64,000 nucleotides of DNA from Pseudonocardia sp. KRD291. Lineage in GTDB: Bacteria; Actinomycetota; Actinomycetes; Mycobacteriales; Pseudonocardiaceae. The position numbers and the translations under genes are program-made. This document shows positions 43,131 to 51,896 of the stretch, piece after piece. The stretch covers positions 31,374 through 95,373 of the forward strand of contig NZ_JADQDD010000002.1 of the NCBI RefSeq assembly GCF_019263595.1, in the 5' to 3' direction. The first letter of the stretch is position 1, and every line of letters begins with the position of its first letter. The notes under the pieces are model-generated. The model searched no databases, was not told the origin of the DNA, and saw only the letters and a program-made list of their open reading frames with translations.

Positions 43131-43591
43131 CGACGCGTCTCGACCACGACGTAGTCGTCCTCGACCCGGACGGTGAGCGTGTCGGCGACATAGGGGCCGG
43201 GCCGTCGGCCGTCGGCCCCCACGTCCCCGGCCCCGTCCTGGCCAGCCAGCACGTCGCGGCCGGCCTCCACTGCGACCCGGTACGGGCGGATCCGGGTGCG
43301 CCCGGGATCGAAGTAGGACTGCCCGGTCTCGATGTCGAACTCCCAGCCGTGCCACGGACAGGTCAGGTACTTGCGGTCGGGTGCGTACTCGTACTCCCCC
43401 GGCCGGCGCGAGCTCATCGCTCCGACGATGTCACCGCGACACAGCTCGGCGCCCTGATGTGGGCAGTGGTTGAGGAACGCGTAGAAGCGGCCACCGACGT
43501 TGAACACGCCGACCGAACGGCCGTCGATGTCGACGATGACCCGCTCGCCCTCGGCGATGTCCGCGCATCGAGCCACGACGTAGTTGGACAT
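43127..43591 (-). CDS. Rieske [2Fe-2S] ferredoxin-like protein
   Basis: A 154-residue Rieske protein. Cluster ligands C43 and H45 (HCPHQGAEL) and C78 and H81 (TCPWHGWEF). The insertion of about 30 residues between the motifs and the tail of about 70 residues make it larger than a plain ferredoxin. It may serve as electron carrier for an oxygenase, but no oxygenase gene is nearby; similar stand-alone proteins are common in such acyl-CoA clusters. ATG 43591 after GGGAGGGCAAGC. Confidence 0.88.
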   Translation of the reverse strand: MSNYVVARCADIAEGERVIVDIDGRSVGVFNVGGRFYAFLNHCPHQGAELCRGDIVGAMSSRRPGEYEYAPDRKYLTCPWHGWEFDIETGQSYFDPGRTRIRPYRVAVEAGRDVLAGQDGAGDVGADGRRPGPYVADTLTVRVEDDYVVVETRR

Positions 43592-43620
43592 GCTTGCCCT
43601 CCCTGTGCCGGTTCGGGGTT

Positions 43621-44760
43621 TCAGACCCGGTCGAAGATCATGACCGAACAGTTGCCGCCGGCACCGAGGGCGTGGGTCAGTCCGATCCTGGCCCCAGGGA
43701 CCTGGCGTGCTCCGGCACGGTCACGCAGCTGGTGCACGATCTCGTGCACCTGGCCGAGTCCGGAAGCTCCCACGGGCTCGCCCTTGGAGAGCAGGCCGCC
43801 CGACGGGTTCACCGGTTGCCGGCCGCCCAGGGTGGTGGCACCGGATTCGACGAGGGCGCCCCCCTCGCCCGGCGCACACAGCCCGAGTTCCTCGGTGCTG
43901 ATGATCTCGGTACCGCAGTCGGTGTCCTGCAGTTCGACGACGTCGAGATCGTCGGGGCCCAGCCCGGCCCGCCGGTAGGCGTCGTCGGCAGCCAACCGGG
44001 TGACCGAGGGCGTCGGTCCGGTCGGCGCCGGCGTATAGGTGGGCATGTGCTCGCCGACCGGTTGATGCAGGAGGGCGGTGCGCAGACCGTGACCGCGCAG
44101 CCGGATGTCACCGGGCCGTGCCGGTCGCCGCCTCAACACGACCGCCGCGGCTCCCTCGTTCGGCGCGCAGAGCATCAGCATCCTGAGCGGGTCGGCGACC
44201 GGCCGACTGGCCAGGACCTCCTCCACCGGCACCGGCCGTCGGTACATCGCGTTCGGGTTGTACCGGCTGTGCGCGTGGTTCTTCTCGGCGACCTTGGCCA
44301 GTTGCGGGGTCGTGGTTCCGTGGTCGTGCATGTGGCGTCGGATGGCGAACGCGAACTGGGCCGGGTTCGAGGCGTGCCCGCTGTGCTGGCGCCACGAATC
44401 GAAGTAGTCCATCCGCATCATCCCGCGCGGCATCTTCTCCACCCCGACCACGACCACGACGTCGTGGTCGCCGGCGAGCAGCGCCTGACGCGCGAGCTGT
44501 AGCCCGGCGCCGCCCGACGAGCAGGCGTTCTCCACGTTCAGCACGGCGAGCCCAGTCCGCCCCAGCACGTCGACGATCTTGTGACCGGCTCCCGTGCCGG
44601 CGTACATGTGCGCGCAGTACAGCGCCCCGACCTCCGACCAGTCGGTTCCGGCGTCGCGCAGCGCGTCCCGGACCGCATACACCCCAAGATCGGTGGGTGT
44701 CGTTCCGTCGAACCGACCGAACGGGTGGATGCCGACCCCCTCCACGACGACGTCGGTCAT
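43621..44760 (-). CDS. SCP2-type thiolase-like protein with intact cysteines
   Basis: A 379-residue thiolase of the lipid-transfer type. Nucleophilic cysteine in NVENACSSGGAG, histidine/glycine motif SKGEPVGASGLGQ, and THALGAGGNCSVMIFDRV with the second cysteine. Compare 308-1465, where the first cysteine is missing. It is coupled by ATGA overlap to its DUF35 partner (44757-45173) and probably cleaves a 3-oxoacyl-CoA. Confidence 0.87.
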   Translation of the reverse strand: MTDVVVEGVGIHPFGRFDGTTPTDLGVYAVRDALRDAGTDWSEVGALYCAHMYAGTGAGHKIVDVLGRTGLAVLNVENACSSGGAGLQLARQALLAGDHDVVVVVGVEKMPRGMMRMDYFDSWRQHSGHASNPAQFAFAIRRHMHDHGTTTPQLAKVAEKNHAHSRYNPNAMYRRPVPVEEVLASRPVADPLRMLMLCAPNEGAAAVVLRRRPARPGDIRLRGHGLRTALLHQPVGEHMPTYTPAPTGPTPSVTRLAADDAYRRAGLGPDDLDVVELQDTDCGTEIISTEELGLCAPGEGGALVESGATTLGGRQPVNPSGGLLSKGEPVGASGLGQVHEIVHQLRDRAGARQVPGARIGLTHALGAGGNCSVMIFDRV

Positions 44761-45173
44761 CGGTCCTCCTCCTCGGTGGTCCGGAACGCGAATGTCGTAC
44801 GACGCTCCTCGGTCGGCCCGACCTCGGTCAGCTCGAGTCGTACCGTGGCGCCGATCTCAAGTCCGGCCAGGTTCTCGGACAGGATGGTCGCGGTGATCCG
44901 GGCCCCGTCCGAGAGCTCGACCACCCCCAGCGCGTAGGGCACCGGTCCGACGTAGCCCGGCGCCGCGGCGTGCAGAACGGTGAACGTCCATAGCCGGCCC
45001 GAGTCGGGCAGGGCGGTGTCGCGCACGTCGACCGCACCGCAGCTCGGGCAGCCCGGGGCCGCCGGGAAGGTCTGCAGCCCGCACCGCAGGCACTCGGCAC
45101 CGCGCAGCGCCGTTCGTCCTTCGAGGAACAGGGCCGGGTCCACGCTCGGAGCGCTCCTTAGCCCACCGCTCAT
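44757..45173 (-). CDS. DUF35/OB-fold zinc-ribbon protein, thiolase partner
   Basis: A 138-residue protein: zinc ribbon CLRCGLQTF and CPSCGAVDV, then OB fold (LWTFTVLHAAAPG, then ALGVVELSDG). DUF35 proteins associate with thiolase-like enzymes. It overlaps the acyl-CoA dehydrogenase stop upstream and the thiolase start downstream, each by four bases. Start ATG 45173. Confidence 0.87.
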   Translation of the reverse strand: MSGGLRSAPSVDPALFLEGRTALRGAECLRCGLQTFPAAPGCPSCGAVDVRDTALPDSGRLWTFTVLHAAAPGYVGPVPYALGVVELSDGARITATILSENLAGLEIGATVRLELTEVGPTEERRTTFAFRTTEEEDR

Positions 45174-46354
45174 GTCCGACCCGCCTTGGCGTTGCGCAAC
45201 AGATGTCGGGCGACGAGCATGCGGTGCACCTCGGAGGGACCCTCCCCGATCCGCTTGACCCGCAGCTCCCGGTACCAACGCTCGAGCGGCATCTCCTGGG
45301 CTACACCCATCCCGCCGAAGATCTGGATGCAGCGATCGACGATGCGCCCGGCCGCTTCGGTCGCATAGACCTTCGCGATCGAAGCGTCCACCGTGAACTC
45401 CTCACCGCGGTCGCCCATCGCGGCCGCCTGGTAGACCAGCAACCGCGCCGCCCGCAGCTCGATCTCGGAGTCGGCCAGTGGCCACTGCACGGCCTGCTTG
45501 TCCGCTAACGGGCCGCCGAAGGCCTCCCGCTGCAGCGCGTAGCGCGCCGCGAGAGCGATCGCCTCCCGGGCCACACCGAGCACGACCGCGGCGTAACGGA
45601 CCCGCCCGTGGCCGAGCCAGCGCTGGGCCAGGGTGAATCCCTTGCCCTCCTCCCCCAACAGGTTCCGGGCCGGGACCCGGTGGTCGGTGAAGGTCAGCTC
45701 GCACGGAGCCCAGGACCTGATGACGGGGATCGTGGTCGCCTCGAAGCCCGGCTGGGACGGGTCGACCAGGAAGCAGCTGATGCCGTCGCGCCCGCGGGAC
45801 GGGTCGGTCCGCGCGAACACGATCCCCCAGCGCGCGGTGTCCGCACCGGAGATCCACATCTTGCTCCCGTTGAGCACCCAGTCGTCCCCGTCGCGCACGG
45901 CGGTGGTGCGGATGCTGCGGGCCGGGTCCGCGCCCCCGCTGGGCTCGGTCAGCGCGACGAACGTCTTCTCCCCCCGCTCGATGGTGGGCAGGGCGAATCG
46001 GCGGATCTGGTCCTCGGTCCCGCCGAACACGACGCTGGGTGGATCGTTGCCGAAAGCGCCGGCGGCCGGAGTCTCCAGACCCATCCGGCATCGTGCGGCC
46101 TCCTCGGCAACCACACACTGCTCGAGCAGCGACATTCCGGTCCCGCCGTACTCCTCCGGGGAGCCGATGCACCACAGCCCGGCCTGGCGTGCCTTGGCCT
46201 GCAGCGGCCCGAGAACGTCGGGCGGCAGCTCGAACGCATCCGGTTCCGCGTCGCTCTCGGCCGGGATGACCTCACGATCCATGAAATCGCGCACCGTGTC
46301 TCGCAGGAGCAGCAACTCCTCGGGCAGGGTCCACAGCTGCTTGTCGTCTGTCAC
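45170..46354 (-). CDS. Acyl-CoA dehydrogenase
   Basis: A 394-residue flavoenzyme: ALTEPSGGADPARSIRT (FAD/substrate region), WISGADTARWG, R-EAFGGPL, QIFGGMGVAQEMPLERWYRE and the catalytic glutamate in IGEGPSEVHR. Start is GTG 46354 behind GAGGAGCG. It introduces the double bond for the downstream thiolase/DUF35 pair and SDR. Length normal. Confidence 0.92.
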   Translation of the reverse strand: MTDDKQLWTLPEELLLLRDTVRDFMDREVIPAESDAEPDAFELPPDVLGPLQAKARQAGLWCIGSPEEYGGTGMSLLEQCVVAEEAARCRMGLETPAAGAFGNDPPSVVFGGTEDQIRRFALPTIERGEKTFVALTEPSGGADPARSIRTTAVRDGDDWVLNGSKMWISGADTARWGIVFARTDPSRGRDGISCFLVDPSQPGFEATTIPVIRSWAPCELTFTDHRVPARNLLGEEGKGFTLAQRWLGHGRVRYAAVVLGVAREAIALAARYALQREAFGGPLADKQAVQWPLADSEIELRAARLLVYQAAAMGDRGEEFTVDASIAKVYATEAAGRIVDRCIQIFGGMGVAQEMPLERWYRELRVKRIGEGPSEVHRMLVARHLLRNAKAGRT

Positions 46355-46405
46355 TGATTTCGCTCCTCAGGCGGCTTCCCGTAGCCGCGGCAACGGGAAT
46401 TGCAT

Positions 46406-47176
46406 CTATTCGAACAGCACTGAGCTGGCGGCGTGCAGATGCCGCTGCATCAATTGCCCGGCCGTCTCCGGATCCCTCCGGCGGATAGCGTCGATGATCT
46501 TTTCGTGCAGGCGGTGCGCCTTGCGCAACGTGACCGGCGATCCGTACTCGTCGGCCGCGATGGCGGCTCGGATGTTCGCCGAGATCGCGCTCATCACCGC
46601 GGCCAGGACGTCGTTGCCGCTGGCCTCAGCCACCGCCACGTGCCAGTCCACATTGCGGTCGAGGAACAGCGGCACGTCGGTCACCAGATCGGCCATCTCC
46701 ACGGTGAGCCGCTGCAGCCGGTCGATATCCTCGTCCGAGCCCCGCTGCGCGGCCAGGACCGCGCAGCTGGGCTCGATCAGATCGCGGACCTCCAGCAACG
46801 ACGTCGTATTGATCCGTCGGCCCCGGATGAACATGTCCATGAACCGGACCACGCCCTCCCGAGGAGGCTGCTGCACCACGTAGCCGCCCCCGCGGCCGAT
46901 CTTGGTCGCGAGGAGGCCCTCCATGCTGAGCATGCCGAGCGCCTCTCGCACGGCGGCCCGGGACAGGCCGGACTCCTCGGCCAGCTCGCGCTCCGCGGGC
47001 AGCAGCGCACCGGCCGGCACCGACTCGGACAAGATGCGGTCGCGGAGCTCGTCGGCGAACACCTCCGGCGCGCGGCGGACCTGGAGTCGCCCGATCCGGG
47101 GCGAGAGTCTGGTCGTCGAGGCGTTCCGGGGCTCGACGGGAGAAGGTGTCGTGGGGACGCGGCCTTCGATCGTCAT
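46406..47176 (-). CDS. FadR-subfamily GntR regulator (paralogue of 32461)
   Basis: A 256-residue regulator: winged helix LPAERELAEESGLSRAAVRE with wing IGRGGGYVV, then an FCD domain (DWHVAVAEASGND; HRLHEKI). It is nearly collinear with the regulator at 32461. Its ATG overlaps the stop of the CoA-transferase gene (ATGA), so it is made with the operon it probably controls, giving autoregulation. Candidate operator at 50633. Confidence 0.9.
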   Translation of the reverse strand: MTIEGRVPTTPSPVEPRNASTTRLSPRIGRLQVRRAPEVFADELRDRILSESVPAGALLPAERELAEESGLSRAAVREALGMLSMEGLLATKIGRGGGYVVQQPPREGVVRFMDMFIRGRRINTTSLLEVRDLIEPSCAVLAAQRGSDEDIDRLQRLTVEMADLVTDVPLFLDRNVDWHVAVAEASGNDVLAAVMSAISANIRAAIAADEYGSPVTLRKAHRLHEKIIDAIRRRDPETAGQLMQRHLHAASSVLFE

Positions 47177-48408
47177 GGGCTCGTCGGATCCGGGCCCGAG
47201 GCCACCACGCCGCTCCGGCGCAACGACGCGAGCTCCTGCTCGTCACGGCCGAGGAGCTCGGTGAGCACCTCGGTCGTGTGCTGGCCGAGCAGCGGCGGTG
47301 GACGCATCCGGGAGGTCGGACGGGCACCGTCCACCCGGAACGGGGTCCCGACGACGTCCACGACGCCGGCGGTCGGGTGATCGAACTGCCCGATGAGCCC
47401 GTGCGCGCTGACCTGCTCCTGCTCCAGGGCCTCGACGATGTCGAGCACCGGTCCGTGCGGAACGTCCTCGTCGCCGAGGATCTTCTCCCACTCCGCCCGG
47501 GTACGCGTGCACAAGATCTCGCCGATCAGCTCCGTCAGCTCCGTCCGGTTCCTCCGGCGGGCCGTGTTGGAGGCGAACCGTTCGTCGTGACACAGGTCCG
47601 GTCGACCGATCGCCCGGCAGAACTTCTCCCAGAACCCTTCGACCAGGATCGCGACCACCAGATAGCCGTCCTTGCACCGGAACCGCCCGTAGGGCACGAC
47701 GTGGTGGTGGTCGCTGCCGATCTGCGGTGGGGGCTGGCCGGTCAACAACGCCAGCTGGTTCAGGTAGCCCTGCAGAGCGATCAAACCGTCGAGCAGGCTC
47801 AGGTCGATGTGTTGCGGGCCCGATGGACCGTCGGCGGTGTCGCGCCGCCGCAGCGCCGCCTGGATCGCGATCACGCCCCACAGACCACCGCCGAGGTCCC
47901 CGAGCGGGAGGCTGGCTTTGCCCGGGGGCTCGCCCGGTTCACCGGTCACGCTCATCACCCCGCTGCGTGCCTGCGCGACCAGGTCGAAGGCGGGAGCGTC
48001 GCGCAGCGCGCCATCCCGGCCGAAGCCGCTGATCGAACACAGGATGATGTCGTGGTTGACCGCGCTCATGTCGTCGAAGGACAGGCCGAGCCGGTCCAGC
48101 ACGCCGGGCCGGAAGTTCTCGACCACGACGTCGCAGCACCGGACCAGGTCGAGCAGCAGCTCCCGTCCCTGCGAGGACTTCAGGTCGATCACGACGCTGC
48201 GCTTGTTCCGGTTCAGCGACAGAAAGTAGTGGCTCTCGCCGCCCGGGTAGTACGGCGCGATCGTTCGCACCTCGTCACCACGTCCCGGCTCCTCGACCTT
48301 GATCACATCGGCGCCGAGGTCACCCAGGATCTGGGTGCAGAACGGGCCCGCCAGCACCCGGCTCAGGTCCAGGACCCGAATGCCGTTCAACATCGTCACG
48401 TCGTTCAC
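47173..48408 (-). CDS. CaiB/BaiF-type (class III) CoA-transferase
   Basis: A 411-residue family III CoA-transferase: IRVLDLSRVLAGPFCTQ, DLGADVIKVEEPGRGD, RNKRSVVIDL and FDLVAQARSG. The catalytic aspartate lies in LPLGDLGGGL. GTG 48408 overlaps the stop of the preceding acyl-CoA dehydrogenase gene (GTGA); an internal ATG at 48393 is less likely. It activates a carboxylic acid for the acyl-CoA dehydrogenases. Confidence 0.92.
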   Translation of the reverse strand: MNDVTMLNGIRVLDLSRVLAGPFCTQILGDLGADVIKVEEPGRGDEVRTIAPYYPGGESHYFLSLNRNKRSVVIDLKSSQGRELLLDLVRCCDVVVENFRPGVLDRLGLSFDDMSAVNHDIILCSISGFGRDGALRDAPAFDLVAQARSGVMSVTGEPGEPPGKASLPLGDLGGGLWGVIAIQAALRRRDTADGPSGPQHIDLSLLDGLIALQGYLNQLALLTGQPPPQIGSDHHHVVPYGRFRCKDGYLVVAILVEGFWEKFCRAIGRPDLCHDERFASNTARRRNRTELTELIGEILCTRTRAEWEKILGDEDVPHGPVLDIVEALEQEQVSAHGLIGQFDHPTAGVVDVVGTPFRVDGARPTSRMRPPPLLGQHTTEVLTELLGRDEQELASLRRSGVVASGPDPTSP

Positions 48409-49391
48409 GCCTCCTCCTCCCGTGTGCCGACCGGCGTCACGTCGAGCGCCGGGAACCTGGGCAGGTCGAACCCGGCGAGCAGATCGGCACCGGCATCGGT
48501 GACGAGTTCGTCGGCCGAACCGAGCAGGGCGTCCAGGCCGAACCCACGGCGGGCGTGCCGGTGCAACGCGTGCTCCCAGGTCAGTCCGATCGCCCCGGAC
48601 ACCTGCATGGCGTTCGCCAGCACCTCGGCATGGGAACGGGCGGCGAACGCTTTGGCACACGCCGCGGTGGACGGCGAACCGTCCGCCCAGGCCGACTCGA
48701 CCAACGCCGCGGCTCCGACGAGGCCGGCGTAGGCATCGGCGAGGCGATGGCGAACCGACTGGAACGACCCGATCGTCCGCCCGAACTGTCGCCGGTCCCG
48801 AACCTGCTCGGCGGCCAGATCCAGGACCGCCCGACCGGAGCCGATCAGCTCCGAGGCAAGGGCGCGCCGCCCCGCGGCGAGGCCCCGCGCCCATGCCCGC
48901 GACGCCGCCTCGCCGGTCAGCAGCGGCTGGGCGTCGGACACCGCGACCCGCACGCGGCACCAGTGCGCATCCGGATCGAGGGCATCCACCGGTTCCGCGG
49001 GCGACCGGCCCGGAAACCGCACGCAGAGCAGAGTCGCCGAGGTCCCGGCACCGGACGGGGTCAGGACCGATGTGTCGGCCTCGACCGACCCGAGGAGCAG
49101 GCCGTCCAGCATGTCAGGTGACGACCAGCTGTCGACCGGATACAGCACGCGGGTGGGACCGGCGGCGAGTCCGATCGCCCGGAGCACCACTGCGTCGAGC
49201 GCGGGCGAGGCGGCGAGAGCCCGCCCCTGCTCCTCGAACAGCAACCGGGTCGCGCCCGCCTCGTCCTCGGCCAGGACGTCGTCCCAGCCGAGCTCGGCCA
49301 ACATCGCCGGCACGTCGACGCGCCCGTTCCCGGAGAGCGCCTCGTGCAGCGTCTCCCGCAGCAGGACGGTCGTGGCGGTATCCATGGTCAT
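48405..49391 (-). CDS. Acyl-CoA dehydrogenase-like protein, small subunit
   Basis: A 328-residue member of the family, shorter than usual. RRQFGRTIGSFQSVRHRLADAY-type helix (around residue 210, typical) is present, but the N-terminal FAD region is reduced and the usual catalytic glutamate loop is replaced by ARRGFGLDALLG. Such shortened proteins form heteromers with a full-length partner, here the overlapping gene 49388-50575. ATG 49391 in ATGA overlap. Confidence 0.88.
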   Translation of the reverse strand: MTMDTATTVLLRETLHEALSGNGRVDVPAMLAELGWDDVLAEDEAGATRLLFEEQGRALAASPALDAVVLRAIGLAAGPTRVLYPVDSWSSPDMLDGLLLGSVEADTSVLTPSGAGTSATLLCVRFPGRSPAEPVDALDPDAHWCRVRVAVSDAQPLLTGEAASRAWARGLAAGRRALASELIGSGRAVLDLAAEQVRDRRQFGRTIGSFQSVRHRLADAYAGLVGAAALVESAWADGSPSTAACAKAFAARSHAEVLANAMQVSGAIGLTWEHALHRHARRGFGLDALLGSADELVTDAGADLLAGFDLPRFPALDVTPVGTREEEA

Positions 49392-50575
49392 CGGTCGTTC
49401 TCCCCAGGAAGCATCAGCACCCGGTCGGCGAGGATGCCCCGTTGGATCTCGGCAGAGCCGCCGTAGATCGAGGCGGCGCGGGTGTAGAACCAGGTCGAGC
49501 GCCACCGTTCCGCCTCGGCGCCGGGGTCGAGCACGAACATCGGGCCGAGGACGCGGCGGGCGACGTCGAGGACGGTCTGCTCGGCGCGCGAGAGGAGCAG
49601 CTTGTCCGCACTCGCGTCCGGCCCGACCGTCTCGCCGTCAGCCAGGCGCCGCACCGTCACGCCGGACCGGGCCCGCAACGCCGCCGTCGCGAGGCGGGCC
49701 TCGCCGAGGGCACGGCGTGTCGCACCGTTCTCCCGGGCACCGGCGGGCACCTGCTCCGCGAGCTGGCCCAGCAGCCCGAACAGGACCGCCTGGCGCATCC
49801 ACGCGTACATGCCGCGCTCGTACTGGAGCAGGTACATGGCGATCGCCCAGCCCTGGCCGACCTCTCCGATCACCCGATCCGCCCGCACCCGGACGTCGGT
49901 GAAGAACACTTCGGCGGTCTCGTTCGTCCCGGTGGACATCCGGATCGGGCGCACCGTGACCCCGGGGCTGTCGAGGTCCACCAGCAGCATCGACAGGCCA
50001 CGGTGTCTGCTCTCGGTGGAACCGGTCCGGCACAGCAGCGCTATCCGGGTCGCCAGGTGACCCAGCGTCGTCCAGGTCTTCTGGCCGTTCACCACGAAAT
50101 CGCCGTCCGGGCCCTCCCGAGACGCCCGACAGCGCAGCGCCGCGAGGTCACTGCCGGCCTCGGGTTCGCTGAACCCCTGCGCCCACGACTCCTCCCCGCG
50201 CAGGCAGGCCGGCAGGAAGCGGGCCGCGAGGTCGGGGCCGAACCGCAGGATCGGCGGGCCGATGGTCTCCAGGATGACGTTCTGCTCGGGGGCCGGGATC
50301 CCCGCCCGGGACAGCTCGTCGTAGAACGCCGCGCGGTGGCGCGCGCCACCCCCTAGGCCGCCGGCCTCGACGGGCCACCCGTACCGGTTCCAGCCCTGGA
50401 TGTGCAGCTCGGCGAGCAGTGCGCGTCCGTGTTCGACCCGCAGCTCGGTGGTTGACGCTTCCGGCCCTCGGAACCCCGGCAGCGGAGACGACGGGTCGGT
50501 CAGTGCTGCGGCGAGCGACGTGGCGTAGCCCGCGGCGTCACGCAGGTCGGGCGGGGCGCTGACAAGGTCGGCCAC
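49388..50575 (-). CDS. Acyl-CoA dehydrogenase, heteromeric large subunit
   Basis: A 395-residue acyl-CoA dehydrogenase: GFSEPEAGSDLAALR, KTWTTLG, and the C-terminal ASIYGGSAEIQRGILADRVL. The position normally holding glutamate (YEG) has glycine (YGG), as in FadE heteromers from steroid degradation, where catalysis uses another residue. GTG 50575 after AGGAGCTGCC. Co-transcribed with its partner at 48405. Confidence 0.9.
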   Translation of the reverse strand: MADLVSAPPDLRDAAGYATSLAAALTDPSSPLPGFRGPEASTTELRVEHGRALLAELHIQGWNRYGWPVEAGGLGGGARHRAAFYDELSRAGIPAPEQNVILETIGPPILRFGPDLAARFLPACLRGEESWAQGFSEPEAGSDLAALRCRASREGPDGDFVVNGQKTWTTLGHLATRIALLCRTGSTESRHRGLSMLLVDLDSPGVTVRPIRMSTGTNETAEVFFTDVRVRADRVIGEVGQGWAIAMYLLQYERGMYAWMRQAVLFGLLGQLAEQVPAGARENGATRRALGEARLATAALRARSGVTVRRLADGETVGPDASADKLLLSRAEQTVLDVARRVLGPMFVLDPGAEAERWRSTWFYTRAASIYGGSAEIQRGILADRVLMLPGENDR

Positions 50576-50632
50576 GGCAGCTCCTGACTGTCGACGGGTT
50601 TCGCGTCGGCGCCATCATCACGCCGAAAGAAA

Positions 50633-50644
50633 AAAAGGTCAACC
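50633..50644. promoter_or_regulatory. AAAAGGTCAACC operator candidate
   Basis: Identical over 12 bases to 37790-37801. It lies 58 bases upstream of the minus-strand acyl-CoA dehydrogenase start and 114 bases before the plus-strand amidohydrolase start, in the only AT-rich patch of the divergent region. Confidence 0.55.
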
Positions 50645-50757
50645 ATTGACTGGGCGGTCTTTAACCCTGTACTCAGAGCGGAGCGAAGCCGCCCGTCGTG
50701 GTGGTCTCCGCGCCGCTGTCGCCGCAGCGGCGCCCACCGTTCCCGAAGGACGAGTCG

Positions 50758-51894
50758 ATGTCCGAGACCTCGGTCCTGCACGCCACCAGCCGACCCGCGC
50801 CGACCCCACTGCGTCTCGTGGACGCGGACGTCCACCATTCCGCGCACCCCGGCGCGCTGACCCCGTACCTGGAGCAGCGGTGGGTCGACTACCTGAACGC
50901 GTTCGGCGTCCGGACCCGACACGAGACCGATACGAGGCCGGCACTGCGTCCCTTCGCCGCACGCGCGGACGCCATCCCACCGTGCGGGGTCGCCGGTGGC
51001 GACCCTGATTTCGCTCGGGCGCAGCTCCTCGACCCCTACGGCATCGACATCGCGATCCTGAACAGCCTGATCGGGCAGATCCAGTACTCGGGCGGCAATG
51101 CGCCGGTGCCGTTCTGCGAGGCGCTGGAGCGCGCGAACAACGACTGGACCCACACCGAGTGGTTGCAGCGCGATCCGCGATGGCGGGCCAGCATCGCCTG
51201 CCAGTACGACAGCCCCGAGATCGCGGTTCGCGAGGTGGAACGCTGTCGGTCGCTCAGTGACCGGTTCCTCCAGATCCTGGCCTCGACCCGGACCGAGCGT
51301 CCGTTCGGGCATTCGAAGTACTGGCCCCTGTTCGAGATCGCGACGCACTACGACATCCCGATCGCGTTCCACCCCGGCGGGTCGGGGAGCAACCAGCTCT
51401 CCGGGAGCGGATGGCCCTCGTACTACTTCGAGAACCACCTCACCTACCCGTTCGGGGCGCTCAGCCATGTAGCCAGCCTCGTCTTCGAGGGCGTGTTCGA
51501 CCGCTGGCCGACGCTCAAGATCGTGTTCGTGGAGGGGGGCTGGTCTTGGGTAGCGCCCTACGCCGCCCGTCTCGACGCGACCTACGCCGTCCAACGCGCG
51601 GAGGTCGCGCACCTACAGCGCAAGCCCTCGGAGTACCTGGCCGAGCACTTCTGGTTCACAACACAGCCGTTCGAGGAACCCCCGAAGCCGCGGTGGCTTC
51701 CCCTGGTCTACGAGCAGTTCGCCGAAGCCGGGCTCGACGGGCGGCTGATGTTCTCGAGCGACTACCCGCACTGGGACTTCGATTCGCCCGCCCAGGCGAT
51801 CCCGCGCACCCTTCCCGAACCGGTACGCCGAGGCTTGCAGTACGCGAACGCGGCGGCGCTGTACGGCTTCCCGCTCGTCCCGGGCGCGGAGTAG
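50758..51894 (+). CDS. Amidohydrolase (ACMSD-like) family protein
   Basis: A 378-residue metal-dependent hydrolase/decarboxylase. RLVDADVHH gives the N-terminal D-x-H; AFHPGGSG the next histidine; FSSDYPHWDFD the C-terminal aspartate. It may hydrolyse or decarboxylate a ring-cleavage or lactone intermediate. ATG 50758 follows GAAGGACGAG. First gene of the plus-strand block 50.7-55.9 kb; homologous to 52700 and to the partial gene at the left edge. Confidence 0.85.
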   Translation: MSETSVLHATSRPAPTPLRLVDADVHHSAHPGALTPYLEQRWVDYLNAFGVRTRHETDTRPALRPFAARADAIPPCGVAGGDPDFARAQLLDPYGIDIAILNSLIGQIQYSGGNAPVPFCEALERANNDWTHTEWLQRDPRWRASIACQYDSPEIAVREVERCRSLSDRFLQILASTRTERPFGHSKYWPLFEIATHYDIPIAFHPGGSGSNQLSGSGWPSYYFENHLTYPFGALSHVASLVFEGVFDRWPTLKIVFVEGGWSWVAPYAARLDATYAVQRAEVAHLQRKPSEYLAEHFWFTTQPFEEPPKPRWLPLVYEQFAEAGLDGRLMFSSDYPHWDFDSPAQAIPRTLPEPVRRGLQYANAAALYGFPLVPGAE

Positions 51895-51896
51895 CC

